From assembly GCA_001603955.1 (NCBI GenBank), contig LVAA01000021.1, positions 131,391 to 180,238 of the forward strand: DNA of 48,848 nucleotides. Direction: 5' to 3'. Source of the DNA: Syntrophobacterales bacterium Delta_02 (GTDB taxonomy: Bacteria; Desulfobacterota; Syntrophorhabdia; Syntrophorhabdales; Syntrophorhabdaceae). Shown piece by piece: positions 1 through 7,835 of this stretch; position 1 is the first letter of the stretch; each line of letters begins with the position of its first letter. Under the pieces are notes generated by a model. It had not been told where the DNA came from. It saw only the letters and a list, made by a program, of their open reading frames with translations, and made no database searches. The position numbers and the translations under genes are program-made.

Positions 1-192
1 ACCCTCGACGGTGCCGCCCCTTCTCTTTTGTTCCTGTGAAGTCCTCTTTGGCAATTTGGAGAATGACTTCCCTTCCCTCCACCAAGAGTGTAAACTGAGG
101 CAAACGGATATGAAGGAAGCAGGCAAAGGTTTGATCCTCCCCATCGGTCAGCCCCGGGGTGCCATTCCGTCCACAACGAGGTAAATGGTTCA

Positions 193-1650
193 GTGACTGG
201 TTTCTCCAAATTGAATGTTGTCTGGCGGTTGATCATCGGGTTCACCGCCCTTTTCGCCGTCACGACTTCGGTAAGCGTCTACTCCATGATAAAGCTCAAC
301 GAGTTCAACGGTGCAAGCGCGTACATGCTAGAGCTGGGAGACCGCCTGATAGAGCACAAGGAACGACTGAGCGATGCCCTGCTTTCGGAACTGTCCTATG
401 AGAAGAAGTATGCCATCTCAAGGGACCCTGCCTTCCGCGACGGCTTTGTCAAGGCCGGCAAGGACTTCACGACGCACCTGGCCGGAGCCTCCGCGATCGC
501 CGATACCCTCGGCAGCAAGGAGATACTCGACAACATTGCGAGACAGCACTCCCGCTACAGGGCCCTGATCGAGGAAGAAGCAACGAACGGCGGGTCCGGT
601 GGAGCACGTCGTCCCGGCTGGTACAGGCAGGAGAAGGAGAAGGCCGTCGAGGCCATGATCGAAGAGATCAAGAACCTTCAGCTCTATGTCGAGGATGACA
701 TGAAGCACAGGATCGAGGGGCTTGCGAAGGCGGGAACGAGAGCGCTCCGGATCGGCCTCATCATGGCGGGCCTGTCGCTACTCTTCGGCATCCTTATCGC
801 CGCGGCCATCATCCTGAGTATCACGCGGCCCCTTTCCGTTATAAAGAGAAAGACGCGGAAGATCTCGAGCGGCAACTTCGAGGGTCCCCTCGACATTTCT
901 TCTCCGCCGGAGATCGGGCATCTTGCACAGGCCTTGAATCTCATGTGCGACAGGCTGAAAGAGACGGACAGGATGAAATCCGATTTCTTTTCCCTCATGG
1001 CCCACGAACTGCGCACGCCTCTTTCTTCCATGAAAGGGGGCATCGCCCTTCTCAAGAGGGATGCGGGCGGATCGCACGGTCAGGCACGCGGCAAGGTCCT
1101 TGCCATCATGTCTGAGGAGTGTAACCGACTGATAGAACTCGTGAATTCCCTTCTCGACCTGTCAAAGATGGAAGCCGGCATTATTGACTTCAACTTTGCT
1201 TCCGGAGATGTTAAACCTATAGTACAGAAGGCCGCTTCGGAGATCGAACCGCTCTACGCTGCCAGGTCAATCAGTTTTGAGTTCCATGAGGCCGGGAAGA
1301 TACCTCCCATAATGATGGACAATGAAAGGGTCCTCCAGGTCATACGGAACCTGCTCGGGAACGCGGTGAAATTCACGCCCGATGGGGGCTGTATAGCAGT
1401 CTCCCTGAAAGCTGTTGCCGGGGGAGTGGAGATCTCCATTGCCGATTCGGGGACGGGCATCCCGGAAGAGGACCGCGCGGCGATCTTCGATAAGTACAGG
1501 CAGTCGACAACACAGGCATGCTCAGGGACCACGGGGACCGGTCTTGGACTGGCCATTGCCAAGCATGTGATAGATGCCCATGGAGGCAGGATTTGTGTAG
1601 AAAGCCAATTGGGAAGAGGAAGCACGTTTACGGTCTTTTTGCCGGATTGA
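193..1650 (+). CDS. glrK: Sensor histidine kinase, GlrK/QseE-like, HAMP
   Basis: Inner-membrane sensor kinase of 485 residues. A first membrane segment lies near residues 10-33, a mostly helical periplasmic part follows, and a second segment lies near 187-210. A HAMP linker then leads to the H-box MAHELRTPLSSM, whose phospho-acceptor is His271. The C-terminal ATPase shows the N-box (NLLGNAVKF), a G1 box (DSGTGIP) and a G2 box (GTGLGLAIAKHV). The lipoprotein and response regulator downstream give the kinase-lipoprotein-regulator order of the enterobacterial glrK-qseG-glrR (qseEGF) locus, and the regulator's C-terminus also looks GlrR-like. The orthology is inferred from order and family; the signal is unknown. 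The gene overlaps the next one. Confidence 0.85.
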   Translation: MTGFSKLNVVWRLIIGFTALFAVTTSVSVYSMIKLNEFNGASAYMLELGDRLIEHKERLSDALLSELSYEKKYAISRDPAFRDGFVKAGKDFTTHLAGASAIADTLGSKEILDNIARQHSRYRALIEEEATNGGSGGARRPGWYRQEKEKAVEAMIEEIKNLQLYVEDDMKHRIEGLAKAGTRALRIGLIMAGLSLLFGILIAAAIILSITRPLSVIKRKTRKISSGNFEGPLDISSPPEIGHLAQALNLMCDRLKETDRMKSDFFSLMAHELRTPLSSMKGGIALLKRDAGGSHGQARGKVLAIMSEECNRLIELVNSLLDLSKMEAGIIDFNFASGDVKPIVQKAASEIEPLYAARSISFEFHEAGKIPPIMMDNERVLQVIRNLLGNAVKFTPDGGCIAVSLKAVAGGVEISIADSGTGIPEEDRAAIFDKYRQSTTQACSGTTGTGLGLAIAKHVIDAHGGRICVESQLGRGSTFTVFLPD

Positions 1651-2075
1651 TGGTGTTTTTGCTTTCCGCGTGCAGCTATGTTCCCATACAGGACAACATA
1701 CCGCAAGACACGGTCAGGGAAGGGAATGCAAAGGAGAACAGGCTTGCTGAAAGACTGCAGAAGGCGGCGGAGCTCTACGGGCACGGCGATTTTGACGGCG
1801 GACTGAAGGCGAACCAGGGCATAATGTCTCTCTGCGGGAAGAAACCGCCCTGCGATCAGGCCCTGTTCAACATGGGCCTCATCTACGCCAGCAGTGACAA
1901 CGCGAAGAGAGACTACAAGAAGTCGATGGCCATGTTCCAGAGGGTGGTCAGGGAGTACCCTCAAAGCCCACTCGTGCCGCAGGCCAAAACCTGGATAGGG
2001 GTGCTCGGTGTGATCGAAAAGTCGAAGGAGGTCGACATGGAGATAGAGCGGGCAAAAAAGAAACTGGCGAGGTAA
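1593..2075 (+). CDS. qseG: QseG-like outer-membrane lipoprotein
   Basis: Small lipoprotein between the kinase and its response regulator. I chose TTG at 1593 because GGAGG at 1582-1586 is well spaced and this start gives a proper signal peptide: a basic n-region (RKPIGKRKH), a hydrophobic core and the lipobox LLSAC. The ATG at 1650, which touches the kinase stop codon, has no Shine-Dalgarno and would leave almost no n-region. The mature part is helical and TPR-like (ALFNMGLIYASS...YKKSMAMFQRVVREYP). In enterobacteria QseG sits in the same place and modulates the kinase; the role here is inferred from context. The gene starts inside the kinase C-terminus in another frame, so the two are probably translationally coupled. 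Confidence 0.7.
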   Translation: MCRKPIGKRKHVYGLFAGLMVFLLSACSYVPIQDNIPQDTVREGNAKENRLAERLQKAAELYGHGDFDGGLKANQGIMSLCGKKPPCDQALFNMGLIYASSDNAKRDYKKSMAMFQRVVREYPQSPLVPQAKTWIGVLGVIEKSKEVDMEIERAKKKLAR

Positions 2076-2079
2076 GGGA

Positions 2080-3441
2080 ATGGTCCCTGGCAACATACTG
2101 ATCGTTGACGACGATCGAAATCTCCTCGAACTGATGGGCATGATGTTGCAGTCCGCGGATTACGAAGTGACGACGTCCCATGACGGTGAAGGGGCGCTGT
2201 CCGCGGTGAAGGGGCAGGCCTTCGATCTTGCCGTTGTCGACCTCAAGCTTCCGGGAACTGATGGGATCAGCCTCATGCGCGAACTTCACCAGGTAAACCC
2301 GGAGATGCCCGTCATTATCCTCACGGCGCACAGCAGTGTGAAGAGCGCCGTCGAGGCCATAAGGATGGGCGCCTTCAACTACCTGGCGAAGCCTTTCGAC
2401 CTGGACGAACTGCTCCTGCAGATAGAAAGGGCGCTGGAGAACCGCAGGCTTCACTCCGAGGTCAAAAGGCTTGAAGGTATCCTCGAGGAGCGCTACACCT
2501 TCTCGAACATCGTTGCCAACAGTCCCAAGATGCAGTCCGTCCTCAGCCTGGTGGCGCGGATAGCGCCGACGGATTCGACGGTATGCATCTATGGCGAGAG
2601 CGGGACCGGGAAAGAGGTTGTCGCGAAGGCCATGCATTTCGCGAGTACCAGGAAGGACAGGGCCTTTATCGCCGTAAACTGCGCGGCCATCCCGGAGACC
2701 CTCCTGGAAAGCGAGCTCTTCGGATATGAGAAGGGCGCCTTCACGGGGGCCGTGAGGAACTCGAAAGGTCTCTTTGCCCAGGCAGACGGCGGGACGCTCT
2801 TTCTCGATGAAATAGGGGATATGCCCCTGTCCCTTCAGGCAAAACTCCTGCGCGTGCTGCAGGAAAGACAGTTCTACCCGCTGGGAAGCGAAAAGCCCCT
2901 GGATGTCGACGTGCGCCTCATCGTCGCCACGAACAAGGACCTGGAGGCCGAGGTCAGGAGGGGGTCTTTCCGGGAGGACCTGTTCTACAGGGTCCATGTC
3001 ATCCCCGTCCGCATCCCTCCCCTGCGGGAAAGGAAGGAGGACATCATCCCGCTGGCGGAGCATTTCCTGAAAAAGACGTCAGAGAGGATGAAAAAGGAGG
3101 TCAAGGGCCTCACTCCCATGGCCATACAGAAGCTCATGCTCCATGACTGGCCGGGCAATGTGCGGGAACTCGAGAATGCGATCGAGTACGCCGTGGTCAC
3201 GAGCCGCAGCGATGTCATATCCGACGAGGCGATCCTCCCGTTCAGGGAGACCCTTTCGACATCGCCGAAACCCTTCAGGGAGGCGAAGGAAGATTTCGAG
3301 AAGGAGTACCTCAACTGGGTGCTCCAGATAGCGGAAGGCAACGTGAGCAAGGCGGCGGGACTGGCCGGAAAATACCGCGCAGACTTTTATTCCCTCCTTA
3401 AGAAGTACGATCTGAAACCCGAAGACTTCAAGAAGACGTAG
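2080..3441 (+). CDS. glrR: Sigma-54-dependent response regulator, GlrR/QseF-like
   Basis: NtrC-family activator of 453 residues. The receiver domain has an acidic pocket at D10/D11 and the phospho-acceptor Asp54 (AVVDLKLPG). The central AAA+ domain has Walker A GESGTGKE near 172 and the sigma-54 contact loop GAFTGA near 219. The C-terminus is a Fis-type helix-turn-helix (GNVSKAAGLAGKYRADFYSL, then an acidic DFK tail), which resembles GlrR more than NtrC. It starts five bases after the lipoprotein stop codon. A good -24/-12 promoter lies about 150 bp downstream (3594-3610) and is the obvious local target. Family assignment is secure; the GlrR-specific label is inference. Confidence 0.85.
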   Translation: MVPGNILIVDDDRNLLELMGMMLQSADYEVTTSHDGEGALSAVKGQAFDLAVVDLKLPGTDGISLMRELHQVNPEMPVIILTAHSSVKSAVEAIRMGAFNYLAKPFDLDELLLQIERALENRRLHSEVKRLEGILEERYTFSNIVANSPKMQSVLSLVARIAPTDSTVCIYGESGTGKEVVAKAMHFASTRKDRAFIAVNCAAIPETLLESELFGYEKGAFTGAVRNSKGLFAQADGGTLFLDEIGDMPLSLQAKLLRVLQERQFYPLGSEKPLDVDVRLIVATNKDLEAEVRRGSFREDLFYRVHVIPVRIPPLRERKEDIIPLAEHFLKKTSERMKKEVKGLTPMAIQKLMLHDWPGNVRELENAIEYAVVTSRSDVISDEAILPFRETLSTSPKPFREAKEDFEKEYLNWVLQIAEGNVSKAAGLAGKYRADFYSLLKKYDLKPEDFKKT

Positions 3442-3461
3442 TGTATTGTTTTCCATACACT
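3440..3461. promoter_or_regulatory. Palindrome, candidate GlrR upstream activator site
   Basis: Perfect 7-bp inverted repeat AGTGTAT-N8-ATACACT that begins in the glrR stop codon. It lies about 130-150 bp upstream of the sigma-54 promoter at 3594, the usual distance for an enhancer-binding protein site, and another ATACACT half-site lies near 3487. It could instead be a weak 3'-end hairpin of glrR, but no T-run follows. Confidence 0.4.
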
Positions 3462-3593
3462 CGTGATTCCTCTGTAATCTAGATAAGATACACTGATCAG
3501 GGCGGCGTTCTCCCCGTGGCCGGTGCATGGATATCAATACAGGGGACCGTCCGTCTCTTTCATGTTACTCTTGTAATTTCAATTAGTTACAGT

Positions 3594-3610
3594 TTGGCAC
3601 GGTAATTGTA
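3594..3610 (+). promoter_or_regulatory. Sigma-54 promoter (-24/-12)
   Basis: TTGGCACGGTAATTGTA matches the consensus TTGGCACG-N4-TTGCW with a single mismatch (T for C at -12) and the obligatory spacing between the GG and GC elements. It lies directly downstream of a sigma-54 activator. Transcription would start near 3622 and read through the repeat element at 3655-3841 into the lipoprotein gene at 3923. The roughly 300-nt leader could itself be a regulatory RNA. Confidence 0.65.
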
Positions 3611-3654
3611 TTGTAAGTTGCCATGTTTAAGCGGCCGTCCACAGAGCTGTTCTT

Positions 3655-3841
3655 CCGTCATTCCGGCGAAGGCCGGGATCCAGAAAAAACTCGGTTTCAG
3701 CAGGAAACCATTTATATCCACCGGTGGCACACGGTGCGGAGACTACGGTTTGATGTTGTCCTGCAAAGTACATTGGACCCGTCGGCTGTCCCGGATGTCG
3801 CTTGCGCGAGCGGGGACACCGGCCTTCGCCGGAGTGATGGG
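3655..3841. repeat. Inverted-repeat-bounded dispersed element, copy 1
   Basis: About 187 bp. The left end begins CCGTCATTCCGGCGAAGG and the right end is the near-perfect inverse (ACCGGCCTTCGCCGGAGTGA). Each end also folds on itself (CCGGC-GAAG-GCCGG). A second copy at 48639-48799 has the same ends and a related inner-left segment (CAGCAGGAAACC against CAGCAGAAAGGA, then ATATCCA). It resembles a REP/MITE-type non-coding element. Small reading frames across it are rejected as genes. Confidence 0.7.
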
Positions 3842-3922
3842 ACTCTATTCATGGACGATCGCGGATGTGAACCGGGCAATCTTGCACAGTCTATCGATAG
3901 CCCTGACTTAAGGAGGCAATCA

Positions 3923-4156
3923 ATGCGCAAACTGAGGATAGTGGTAGCAATGGCAGTACTGATCGCGATGGTGGCCGGATGTTCCCACATGTCCACCACG
4001 CAGCAGCGGGCTCTGAGCGGGGGAGCCATTGGGGCCGGTTCCGGAGCGGCTCTGACCATTCTGACGGGCGGGAGTGTTCTTCTGGGGACCGCCATCGGGG
4101 CAGGGGTCGGAACCGTGGGCGGGCTCGTCTACGATGACATACAGAAGAAGAAGTAA
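3923..4156 (+). CDS. Small glycine-zipper lipoprotein
   Basis: 77-residue lipoprotein. The ATG at 3923 follows AGGAGG (3911-3916) at good spacing; longer upstream reading in this frame runs through the repeat element and is rejected. The signal peptide ends in the lipobox VAGC. The mature part is a glycine-zipper segment (GGAIGAGSGAALTILTGG, then GTAIGAGVGTVGG), as in YMGG-like/Gly-zipper outer-membrane lipoproteins, with a short charged tail DDIQKKK. Probable role in the envelope or outer membrane. It is the first gene downstream of the sigma-54 promoter and lies 12 bp before the next gene. Confidence 0.75.
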   Translation: MRKLRIVVAMAVLIAMVAGCSHMSTTQQRALSGGAIGAGSGAALTILTGGSVLLGTAIGAGVGTVGGLVYDDIQKKK

Positions 4157-4168
4157 AGGAGAACCGTC

Positions 4169-4699
4169 ATGAGAACCGGCGCGAAGAGACCCCTTCTTCT
4201 CTCGGCTTTTTTTGTTTTCTTTGTGATATCATCAGGCACGGGCATCGCCGAGGTGAATGTGAACATAGGGGTCTTCGCGCCGCCCCCACCGCTGGTGATC
4301 GAGCGTCCTCCCGCGATGGCGGTGGTGGTCGGTACGCCGTACGTGTACTTCGCTCCCGACCTGCCTGCGGGGCTTTTCTTTTATGCCGGGAACTGGTATC
4401 GCCCGCATGAGGGTCACTGGTTCAGGGCCAGATCGTACAGGGGGCCGTGGACACATGTCCAACATGGTTCCATTCCTCCCGCGCTTATGAAGCTTCCGCC
4501 CGATTACAGGAAGATGCCCAAGGCCCACCAGCGGATACCCTACGGGCAGATGAAGAAGAATTGGAAGACCTGGGAACGGGACCGCCGCTGGGGCAGCGGG
4601 GCCACCAGGCATAAAGGGTTTACGGCCAACTATCAAAGAGGCAAACCTCGGACGGGCAATGCCAGCTACAGGGGTCGAGGTGGCGGGCCAAGGCATTAA
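4169..4699 (+). CDS. Exported Trp/Tyr-rich basic protein
   Basis: 176 residues with an N-terminal signal peptide (basic MRTGAKR, then a hydrophobic stretch to about residue 28, probable cleavage near GIAEV). The mature part has a proline/valine-rich segment, then aromatic motifs (FFYAGNWYRPHEGHWFRA, SYRGPWTHV), and ends in a basic Gly/Arg tail. This resembles the WxxGxW/YXWGXW-type periplasmic proteins seen in many proteobacteria, whose function is unknown. It lies 12 bp after the lipoprotein and is probably co-transcribed with it; the terminator at 4861 would end that unit. Confidence 0.65.
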   Translation: MRTGAKRPLLLSAFFVFFVISSGTGIAEVNVNIGVFAPPPPLVIERPPAMAVVVGTPYVYFAPDLPAGLFFYAGNWYRPHEGHWFRARSYRGPWTHVQHGSIPPALMKLPPDYRKMPKAHQRIPYGQMKKNWKTWERDRRWGSGATRHKGFTANYQRGKPRTGNASYRGRGGGPRH

Positions 4700-4752
4700 C
4701 ATGAGGAGGTTGTGATCTTTCCGGACAGCACGGCTTCAGCCGGAACGATGGA

Positions 4753-4803
4753 GACAGACTGTCCACAGAATCCCGACACGGGTACTTAAGCCGACAGACT
4801 GTC
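4753..4803. repeat. Two identical palindromes GACAGACTGTC
   Basis: The 11-mer GACAGACTGTC (arms GACAG/CTGTC around one A) occurs at 4753-4763 and 4793-4803, exactly 40 bp apart, in the non-coding DNA before the terminator. Spacing near four helical turns is typical of a tandem operator. No regulator can be assigned. Confidence 0.45.
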
Positions 4804-4860
4804 CGAACCGGATACCTTCCAAGCGCCTCGCCGTTGCCACTTTCACACCCCCGGTCCGAA

Positions 4861-4894
4861 GCGGCCCCGCCTTTGCGGGGCCGCAAATTATTTT
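4861..4894 (+). terminator. Rho-independent terminator
   Basis: Perfect 10-bp G+C-rich stem (GCGGCCCCGC / GCGGGGCCGC) with the loop CTTT, followed by an A/T-rich stretch ending in TTTTACTTTT. It separates the small envelope genes from the TRAP operon. Confidence 0.8.
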
Positions 4895-4961
4895 ACTTTT
4901 CATTTGACATGGAAAAGTTTGTGTGAGACTCATTTATAAAAAGACTTACAAGGAGCTTGCC

Positions 4962-5972
4962 ATGGCAAAGAAATTTGTGGTTTTTTCAATGGTCATTGCA
5001 GCGGTCTTCCTGTTCCTGCAGGTTAGCGCGTCCGCCAAGATCATCGTGAAATACGGGCATGTCGGCCCTCCCATCCACCCTCAGCACCACGGGGCTGTGG
5101 CGTTTGCCAAGTATGTGACGGAAAAGACCAAGGGGGAGATCGAGGTCCAGGTATTCCCTCTGGGTCAGCTCGGTGGTGAGCGTTCCATGACCGAGCAGGT
5201 CCAGGCTGGGACCCTTCACATGACGGCAGTGACGTCAGGCGTGCTCGCAAATTTCGTTCCTGAGGTCGGTATCATCGAATTGCCCTTCGTCTACCCGGAC
5301 AGGAAGACGGCCTACAGGGTTCTCGATGACAAGGAGGTCCAGCAGCGCCTGGCCAAGTACTGCGAGCCCAAGGGTTTTATCTTTATCGGTTACACCGAGA
5401 ATGAGTTCAGGGACATAACGAACTCAAAACGCGCGATAAAGAGACCTCAGGACCTGGAAGGATTGAAGATACGGGTCATCGAGGGTCCGATGTTCATCGA
5501 CACCTTCAAGACGCTGGGTGCCAACCCCACGCCGCTACCCTTCCCGGAGATCTACAACGCCCTTCAGCAGAAGGTCATAGACGGCCAGGACAACCCTCTT
5601 TACACGTCGGTCCTCATGAAATTCACGGAGGTCAACAAGTTTGCCACCGTCACGCACCACATCCTGACGGAGTGCCCCGTCGTGGTGAACGCGAAATTCT
5701 GGAAATCGCTGACACCGGAACAGCAGAAGATATTCAGGGAGGCCGCCGAGGTCCAGATCAAGACGAACAGGGAAGGGAACGCCAAGGGCAGCGCCGACGC
5801 CATCCAGAAGGCGAGGGCACAGAAGGTGGATGTCTACGTTCTTACCCCGAAGGACAGGGAGGTCTTCAAGAAGGCGGTGCAGCCCGTGTACGACAAGTAC
5901 AAAGGGGTTTACGGCAACGAGTGGTACAACTTCTTCATGAAGAAGATCGATTTTTATTCCAAGAAGAAATAG
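4962..5972 (+). CDS. dctP: TRAP transporter substrate-binding protein DctP
   Basis: Periplasmic solute receptor of a tripartite ATP-independent transporter, 336 residues. I chose ATG 4962 because AAGGAG precedes it and a classic signal peptide follows (MAKKF..., cleaved after VSASA). The DctP hallmark is present: LKIRVIEGP, with the Arg that usually clamps a substrate carboxylate, then TLGANPTPLPFPEIYNALQ and VIDGQDNP. It delivers an organic acid, plausibly a C4-dicarboxylate or related carboxylate, to DctQM encoded just downstream. The substrate cannot be read from sequence. A stable hairpin separates it from dctQ, which commonly lets the receptor be made in excess. Confidence 0.92.
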   Translation: MAKKFVVFSMVIAAVFLFLQVSASAKIIVKYGHVGPPIHPQHHGAVAFAKYVTEKTKGEIEVQVFPLGQLGGERSMTEQVQAGTLHMTAVTSGVLANFVPEVGIIELPFVYPDRKTAYRVLDDKEVQQRLAKYCEPKGFIFIGYTENEFRDITNSKRAIKRPQDLEGLKIRVIEGPMFIDTFKTLGANPTPLPFPEIYNALQQKVIDGQDNPLYTSVLMKFTEVNKFATVTHHILTECPVVVNAKFWKSLTPEQQKIFREAAEVQIKTNREGNAKGSADAIQKARAQKVDVYVLTPKDREVFKKAVQPVYDKYKGVYGNEWYNFFMKKIDFYSKKK

Positions 5973-5999
5973 AGAAACGTTCATATAATGGATTGATCG

Positions 6000-6024
6000 G
6001 AGGAGGGGCCACACACCCCTCCTC
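6000..6024 (+). promoter_or_regulatory. Intercistronic hairpin between dctP and dctQ
   Basis: Perfect 9-bp stem GAGGAGGGG / CCCCTCCTC with a 7-nt loop, ending about ten bases before the dctQ ATG and lacking a T-run. Its left arm is a purine-rich Shine-Dalgarno-like sequence that the stem would mask. Likely an mRNA-stability or translation-attenuation element that sets a high DctP to DctQM ratio. Confidence 0.6.
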
Positions 6025-6033
6025 TTGACCGGC

Positions 6034-6540
6034 ATGTCAGACCTTATAAGGAAACTCAACAGGATAGAGGAAGGTGTCGCTGCCTTTTCTCTGCTCGGAA
6101 TAGCTCTGCTCACGTTCGTTGAGACGGCCCTGCGCTACACCGTCAACTACACCTTCACCTGGTTCGGCGAAGTGGCGAACTACACGATGATCTTTTGCAC
6201 CTACCTTGCCGCGTCCATCGGCATCAAGTACGGGACCCACTTTTCCATGGAGGCGATAACTGAATACGCTCCCGACAGGGTGAGCCACCTCCTGAAGACG
6301 GTCGCGTACTTCCTGTCGGGGCTGGTGACGATCCTTTTCATCTGGTACGGGACGAAACATCTCATGACATTGAAGGGCTTCGGGGTGAAAAGCTCGGCGA
6401 TGCAGATACCGATGTTCATCCCCTACATACCGATCCCCCTTTTCGCGCTCACGATGACCTTCCGCTTCTTTGCGCTTTCCCTGCGCCATTTCCGGGATTT
6501 TCTCCAGGGAAAGCCCTTCGAGAGGGTGAGGAGGAAATAG
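6034..6540 (+). CDS. dctQ: TRAP transporter small permease DctQ
   Basis: 168-residue integral membrane protein with four hydrophobic segments, the standard DctQ size. It contains the family pattern ETALRYTVNYTFTWFGEVANY in the first half (a conserved aromatic residue and Glu near the membrane interface) and IKYGTHFSMEAI in the centre. ATG 6034 is preferred over TTG 6025, although no strong ribosome-binding site is free because of the hairpin just upstream. It couples DctP to the large permease DctM, whose gene starts four bases after this stop codon. Confidence 0.88.
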   Translation: MSDLIRKLNRIEEGVAAFSLLGIALLTFVETALRYTVNYTFTWFGEVANYTMIFCTYLAASIGIKYGTHFSMEAITEYAPDRVSHLLKTVAYFLSGLVTILFIWYGTKHLMTLKGFGVKSSAMQIPMFIPYIPIPLFALTMTFRFFALSLRHFRDFLQGKPFERVRRK

Positions 6541-6543
6541 CCG

Positions 6544-7827
6544 ATGAACCTGGCCATTGTCCTCCTGTGCTTTTTTGCGCTCCTCGCCCTGAGCACCCCC
6601 ATTGCCATCGTTCTCGTGGCCACGACGGCGGTCTACCTCATCTTCGTAGCCCAGACGCCCCTCACCTCGCTCGTCCAGCAGTTGTTCAACGGGCTCGACA
6701 ATTTTGTGCTCCTCGGTGTCCCCTTCTTTATTCTCGCGGGGAACATCATGGCGGAGGGCGCAATCTCGAAGAGGCTTGTCAACGTGATGAAGCTCTGCGT
6801 TGGGCGGTTCACCGGCGGGCTTGCCATGGCCTCCATCCTGGCCTGTATGTTCTTCGCGGCGATCTCGGGATCGTCGCCGGCCACCGTCATCGCCATCGGA
6901 AGCATCATGATGCCTGCCCTCATCAAGGAAGGGTACGGGGAGCGCTTCTCCATGGGTCTCCTGACCTCCTCCGGTTCCCTGGGTATCCTCATTCCGCCGA
7001 GCATTCCCATGATACTCTACGCGCTGGTCATGAATGTGTCCGTGGCGGAGATCTTCATGGCAGGTTTCCTGCCGGGGGTGTTCATCGGCCTGTGTCTTAT
7101 GGGCTATTCATACTATCAGTCGGGAAAGAACAACTGGCGGCAAAAAGAGACCTACACGCTCAGCGAGGCCCTGAAGATCCTGAAGGATGGAATATGGGCG
7201 CTCCTCCTGCCGGTCCTGGTCCTCGGCGGTATCTACGGGGGCATCTTCACCCCCACGGAGGCCGCGGCGGTATCCGTCGTCTATGCGCTCGTCATCGAGC
7301 TTGTTGTCTACCGGGAACTCAAGATCAGCCGTCTCTTCTCCGTCTGCAGGGATTCGGCCGTCCTGTCGGGATGCCTCCTCTTCATCCTTTCCTGTGCCAT
7401 GACCTTTATCTGGCTTCTCACCGTCGAGCAGATACCTCAGAAGCTGGCGGAGATCATCGTTACCAACATCCAGAGCAAATGGCTTTTCCTCCTGGCCATA
7501 AATGGCGCTCTTCTCATTATCGGTGCGCTGATGGACATCGTGACGGCGATCATCATAGTATCGCCCATCCTTGGCGAGACCCTCACGAAATACAACATCG
7601 ACCTCGTTCACTACGGGATCATCATGATCATAAACGTCGAATGCGGCTTCCTGACCCCGCCTTTCGGCCTCAACCTCTTCGTCTCGATGGCGATCATGAA
7701 ACGCTCCCTCGTTGAAGTGGGCAAGGCCATCCTGCCTTTTATCATTCTTTTCCTGAGTTGTCTTCTCGTGATCACCTACGTTCCCTGGATAGCGACATTC
7801 CTGCCGAAGCTTTTCCTGGGGAAATGA
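6544..7827 (+). CDS. dctM: TRAP transporter large permease DctM
   Basis: 427-residue polytopic membrane protein of the ion-transporter superfamily, about 12 hydrophobic segments. It has family motifs: FFILAGNIMAEG, AISGSSPATVIAIGSIMMP and SGSLGILIPPSIPMILYAL. It provides the sodium- or proton-coupled translocation pathway of the dctPQM transporter. Length and start (ATG, four bases after dctQ) are standard. After its stop codon the DNA changes at once into the palindromic repeat cluster of the four-helix gene region, and no terminator is visible. Confidence 0.92.
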   Translation: MNLAIVLLCFFALLALSTPIAIVLVATTAVYLIFVAQTPLTSLVQQLFNGLDNFVLLGVPFFILAGNIMAEGAISKRLVNVMKLCVGRFTGGLAMASILACMFFAAISGSSPATVIAIGSIMMPALIKEGYGERFSMGLLTSSGSLGILIPPSIPMILYALVMNVSVAEIFMAGFLPGVFIGLCLMGYSYYQSGKNNWRQKETYTLSEALKILKDGIWALLLPVLVLGGIYGGIFTPTEAAAVSVVYALVIELVVYRELKISRLFSVCRDSAVLSGCLLFILSCAMTFIWLLTVEQIPQKLAEIIVTNIQSKWLFLLAINGALLIIGALMDIVTAIIIVSPILGETLTKYNIDLVHYGIIMIINVECGFLTPPFGLNLFVSMAIMKRSLVEVGKAILPFIILFLSCLLVITYVPWIATFLPKLFLGK

Positions 7828-7835
7828 GAGAAGAA

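Noticed and set aside
1948..3063. 371-codon minus-strand frame opposite glrR
   Set aside because: Shadow of the response-regulator gene; no start signals or domains.
3606..3911. Small frame across the repeat element after the sigma-54 promoter
   Set aside because: Its sequence is the translation of the dispersed repeat (PAKAGIQ-like), a common annotation artefact.
4904..4940. Promoter for dctP with TTGACA at 4904
   Set aside because: No acceptable -10 at 16-18 bp; the TTTATA box is 23 bp away. Not strong enough to list as a feature.
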